From assembly GCA_900553315.1 (NCBI GenBank), contig USCW01000077.1:1-7283 (forward strand): 7,283 nucleotides of DNA. Reading direction: 5' to 3'. The DNA comes from an uncultured Eubacteriales bacterium (GTDB taxonomy: Bacteria > Bacillota > Clostridia > Christensenellales > Aristaeellaceae). A model generated the notes under the pieces. That model was not told where the DNA came from, made no database searches, and saw nothing but the letters and a program-made list of their open reading frames with translations. The position numbers and the translations under genes are program-made. Below are positions 6,005 to 7,283 of this stretch, piece by piece. Numbering within the stretch: position 1 is the first letter of the stretch; each line of letters starts with the position of its first letter.

Positions 6005-6727
6005 ATGAAAACGCCCCTGACGAAAGCACGGTGGAAGCATCATCTGGCCTACAACGGCTGGAAATATATTCTGGTGCTGATCTTGTCCATTGTCGGCTGG
6101 AATCTGATCTATACCATGACGGCCTATCGTCCCCCGGAGGACAAGAAGGTAGACGTATACCTGAGCCTTGCCTCGGCGGATCAGACGGCCTTTGACGGCT
6201 ATCTCGAAAAGGTTTGGAAGGAAGAGCTTCCGGATATGGAGGAGGTTCAAAGCGTCGTGCTGACGGCGGGAGCCAGCAGCGATTATTACGGCGCGATGCA
6301 GCTTTCTACCTACATTATGGCGGGGGAGGGCGATGTGTATCTGCTCTCCAAGGATGACTTTATCACTTATGCCCGGGACGGCGGAATGCTGGAGCTGGAG
6401 CCCTATGTGGAGTCCGGTGCGCTGGACACGAAGGGCATTGACGTGACGAAGGGCTGGCGCACGTACACAGAGACCGGGGAACGGCATTTGTACGGCATTC
6501 CTGCGGACAGCTTCGGCGGCATGGAGGAATACGGCATTTACAGCCTGAAGGATCATTACTGGTGCGTCTTAGCGGCTAGTGGCAATGACGACAATGCGGT
6601 GAAGCTGCTGAACATTCTGGTGCGTGACTTCGGCGAGAAGGCGGAGGGCGCTGTCAGCACGGCGACGGATTTAGCGGATGCAACCGTCGGCACGGCAACG
6701 GACTTGGCGGCAACGGAGCAGCCTTGA
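6005..6727 (+). CDS. Membrane-anchored protein resembling an extracellular solute-binding protein
   Basis: 240 aa, no named family recognised with confidence. A basic N-terminus (residues 1-20) precedes one hydrophobic helix (about 21-39), then a polar C-terminal domain, so the expected topology is a single signal anchor with the domain outside the cell. There is no lipobox cysteine. The middle resembles class 2 periplasmic-binding folds: VDVYLSLAS (49-57), AGEGDVYLLSKDDFITYARDGGMLELEPYVESG (106-138), then YGIPAD (163-168) and a late helix with DDNAVKLLNILVRDFG (195-210). It is short for a complete two-lobe binding protein (usually over 300 aa). The tail repeats TATDLA at 219-224 and 230-235 and is low-complexity. 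I place the start at the ATG at 6005 (AAGGAA 11 nt upstream) because upstream in-frame ATGs fall in or next to the lysS terminator. No ABC-transporter genes adjoin it, so its ligand and role are unknown. Confidence 0.75.
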   Translation: MKTPLTKARWKHHLAYNGWKYILVLILSIVGWNLIYTMTAYRPPEDKKVDVYLSLASADQTAFDGYLEKVWKEELPDMEEVQSVVLTAGASSDYYGAMQLSTYIMAGEGDVYLLSKDDFITYARDGGMLELEPYVESGALDTKGIDVTKGWRTYTETGERHLYGIPADSFGGMEEYGIYSLKDHYWCVLAASGNDDNAVKLLNILVRDFGEKAEGAVSTATDLADATVGTATDLAATEQP

Positions 6728-6741
6728 CAGTAAAAAAACAG

Positions 6742-6775
6742 GAGCCGCAGACAAGTGATTGTTTGCGGCTCTTTT
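6742..6775 (+). terminator. Intrinsic terminator just before tadA
   Basis: A 13-bp stem (6742-6754 with 6759-6771, one G-U pair) with loop GTGA is followed by TTTT (6772-6775). An A-run (6732-6738) precedes it, so it could also terminate minus-strand transcripts. It ends only 3 nt before the tadA ribosome binding site. Confidence 0.8.
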
Positions 6776-6791
6776 CATGGAGGCATGAACG

Positions 6792-7250
6792 ATGGAGGAT
6801 TTTGACGAGCGGATGATGGAGCTTGCCTTAGCGCAGGCGCGGCTGGCGGCGCAGGAGGGGGAGATACCCGTAGGCGCGGTGCTGGTGCGGCGTGGTGAGG
6901 TGCTGGCGCAGGCGCACAATCGGCGGGAGGCTAGTCATGACCCGACGGCGCACGCGGAGATTCTGTGTATGCGGGAAGCGGCGCGGATTTTAGGCGACTG
7001 GCGTTTACGGGATTGTGCGCTTTATGTGACGTTAGAGCCCTGTCCGATGTGTGCCGGTGCGATGGTGATGAGTCAGCTCGGGGAATGCGTATACGGAGCC
7101 GCCGATCCGCGTCAAGGCTGCTGCGGCAGCGTTTACGATCTCCCCGGCGACCCCGCCCTTTCCGCCGTCACCCGCTGGCGCCCCGCCCCCAAGTCCAAAG
7201 AATGCGGAGAGATATTGAAGGAGTTTATGCGAGGGAGGAGGCTTTTCTGA
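6792..7250 (+). CDS. tadA: tRNA adenosine(34) deaminase TadA
   Basis: Deaminates the wobble adenosine of tRNA-Arg(ACG) to inosine. 152 aa, a normal length. The zinc-dependent deaminase core is intact: IPVGAVLV (25-32), HNRRE (42-46), then PTAHAEI (51-57) with zinc ligand His54 and proton-shuttling Glu56, and LEPCPMCAGAM (81-91) with zinc ligands Cys84 and Cys87. VYGAADPRQGCCGS (100-113) follows. The C-terminal stretch that usually contains an Asn-His pair and a Gly (NHRV...G) reads LSAVTRWRPAPKSKEC here (123-138), after which GEILKEFMRGRR is normal. The ATG has GGAGG at 6779-6783, 8 nt upstream. The last six codons and the TGA stop are formed by a palindromic repeat. Minor codons shift toward C-rich forms around 7141-7200. 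A cytidine or guanine deaminase is less likely given the motif context. Confidence 0.94.
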   Translation: MEDFDERMMELALAQARLAAQEGEIPVGAVLVRRGEVLAQAHNRREASHDPTAHAEILCMREAARILGDWRLRDCALYVTLEPCPMCAGAMVMSQLGECVYGAADPRQGCCGSVYDLPGDPALSAVTRWRPAPKSKECGEILKEFMRGRRLF

Positions 7251-7271
7251 TAGAAAAGCCCCCTCCCTCGC
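7230..7271. repeat. Foldback repeat overlapping tadA 3' end
   Basis: GGCTTTTCT (7240-7248) and AGAAAAGCC (7252-7260) form a perfect 9-bp stem with a GAT loop. After one A-C mismatch (7239 and 7261), GAGGGAGG (7231-7238) pairs with CCTCCCTC (7262-7269), and two more pairs extend it. The layout matches the hairpin at 1-35. It supplies the final codons and the stop of tadA and may also protect or end the transcript; no U-tract follows before the window ends. Confidence 0.65.
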
Positions 7272-7283
7272 GCTCCCTCTCGA

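Noticed and set aside
4421..6556. 711-codon open frame on the minus strand opposite lysS and the following gene
   Set aside because: The translation is rich in His, Gln, Arg and Leu and has no family motifs. It lies antisense to an unmistakable lysyl-tRNA synthetase and arises from GC-rich codon bias.
6724..6752. TTGACA at 6724-6729 as a promoter for tadA
   Set aside because: No sequence resembling TATAAT occurs 16-19 nt downstream; the region there is the GC-rich terminator stem.

Overview
This is a GC-rich window with compact gene spacing, AGGAGG-type ribosome binding sites, GTG and ATG starts, consensus sigma-A-like promoters and a greA-lysS gene pair. Together these suggest a Gram-positive anaerobe of the Clostridia, probably a gut-type Oscillospirales or Christensenellales relative. 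The taxonomic call is inference from gene order and protein flavour. I see no phage, plasmid, CRISPR, tRNA or rRNA genes.

Layout. A type I L-asparaginase gene occupies 47-1018 on the minus strand. A 350-bp divergent intergenic region (1019-1368) carries candidate back-to-back promoters and a run of four to five hairpins. On the plus strand follow a 12-TM MFS sugar/cation-type transporter (1369-2676), a short palindromic MITE-like repeat (2680-2742), and a membrane-anchored glycerophosphodiester phosphodiesterase (2772-3590). A perfect-consensus promoter (TTGACA-N17-TATAAT, 3587-3615) overlaps the phosphodiesterase stop codon. It starts a long leader that contains a hairpin and a second, longer copy of the MITE-like repeat (3688-3855). 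Next come greA (3890-4369) and lysS (4442-5926), closed by a strong intrinsic terminator (5934-5977). A membrane-anchored protein resembling extracellular solute-binding proteins (6005-6727), another hairpin terminator (6742-6775) and tadA (6792-7250) complete the window. Its two edges carry similar G-rich/C-rich foldback repeats (1-35 and 7230-7271).

How the genes relate. greA and lysS form a housekeeping transcription/translation operon behind a strong promoter. tadA (tRNA wobble inosine) fits the translation theme but sits behind its own terminator-like hairpin. Asparaginase, the transporter and the phosphodiesterase are metabolic genes with no visible shared pathway.

The protein-coding content is ordinary. 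The points worth a second look are non-coding: the multi-hairpin leader before the transporter, the two related palindromic repeats (one embedded in the greA-lysS leader), and the foldback repeats at the window edges, one of which encodes the end of tadA. I do not see a convincing new multi-gene system.
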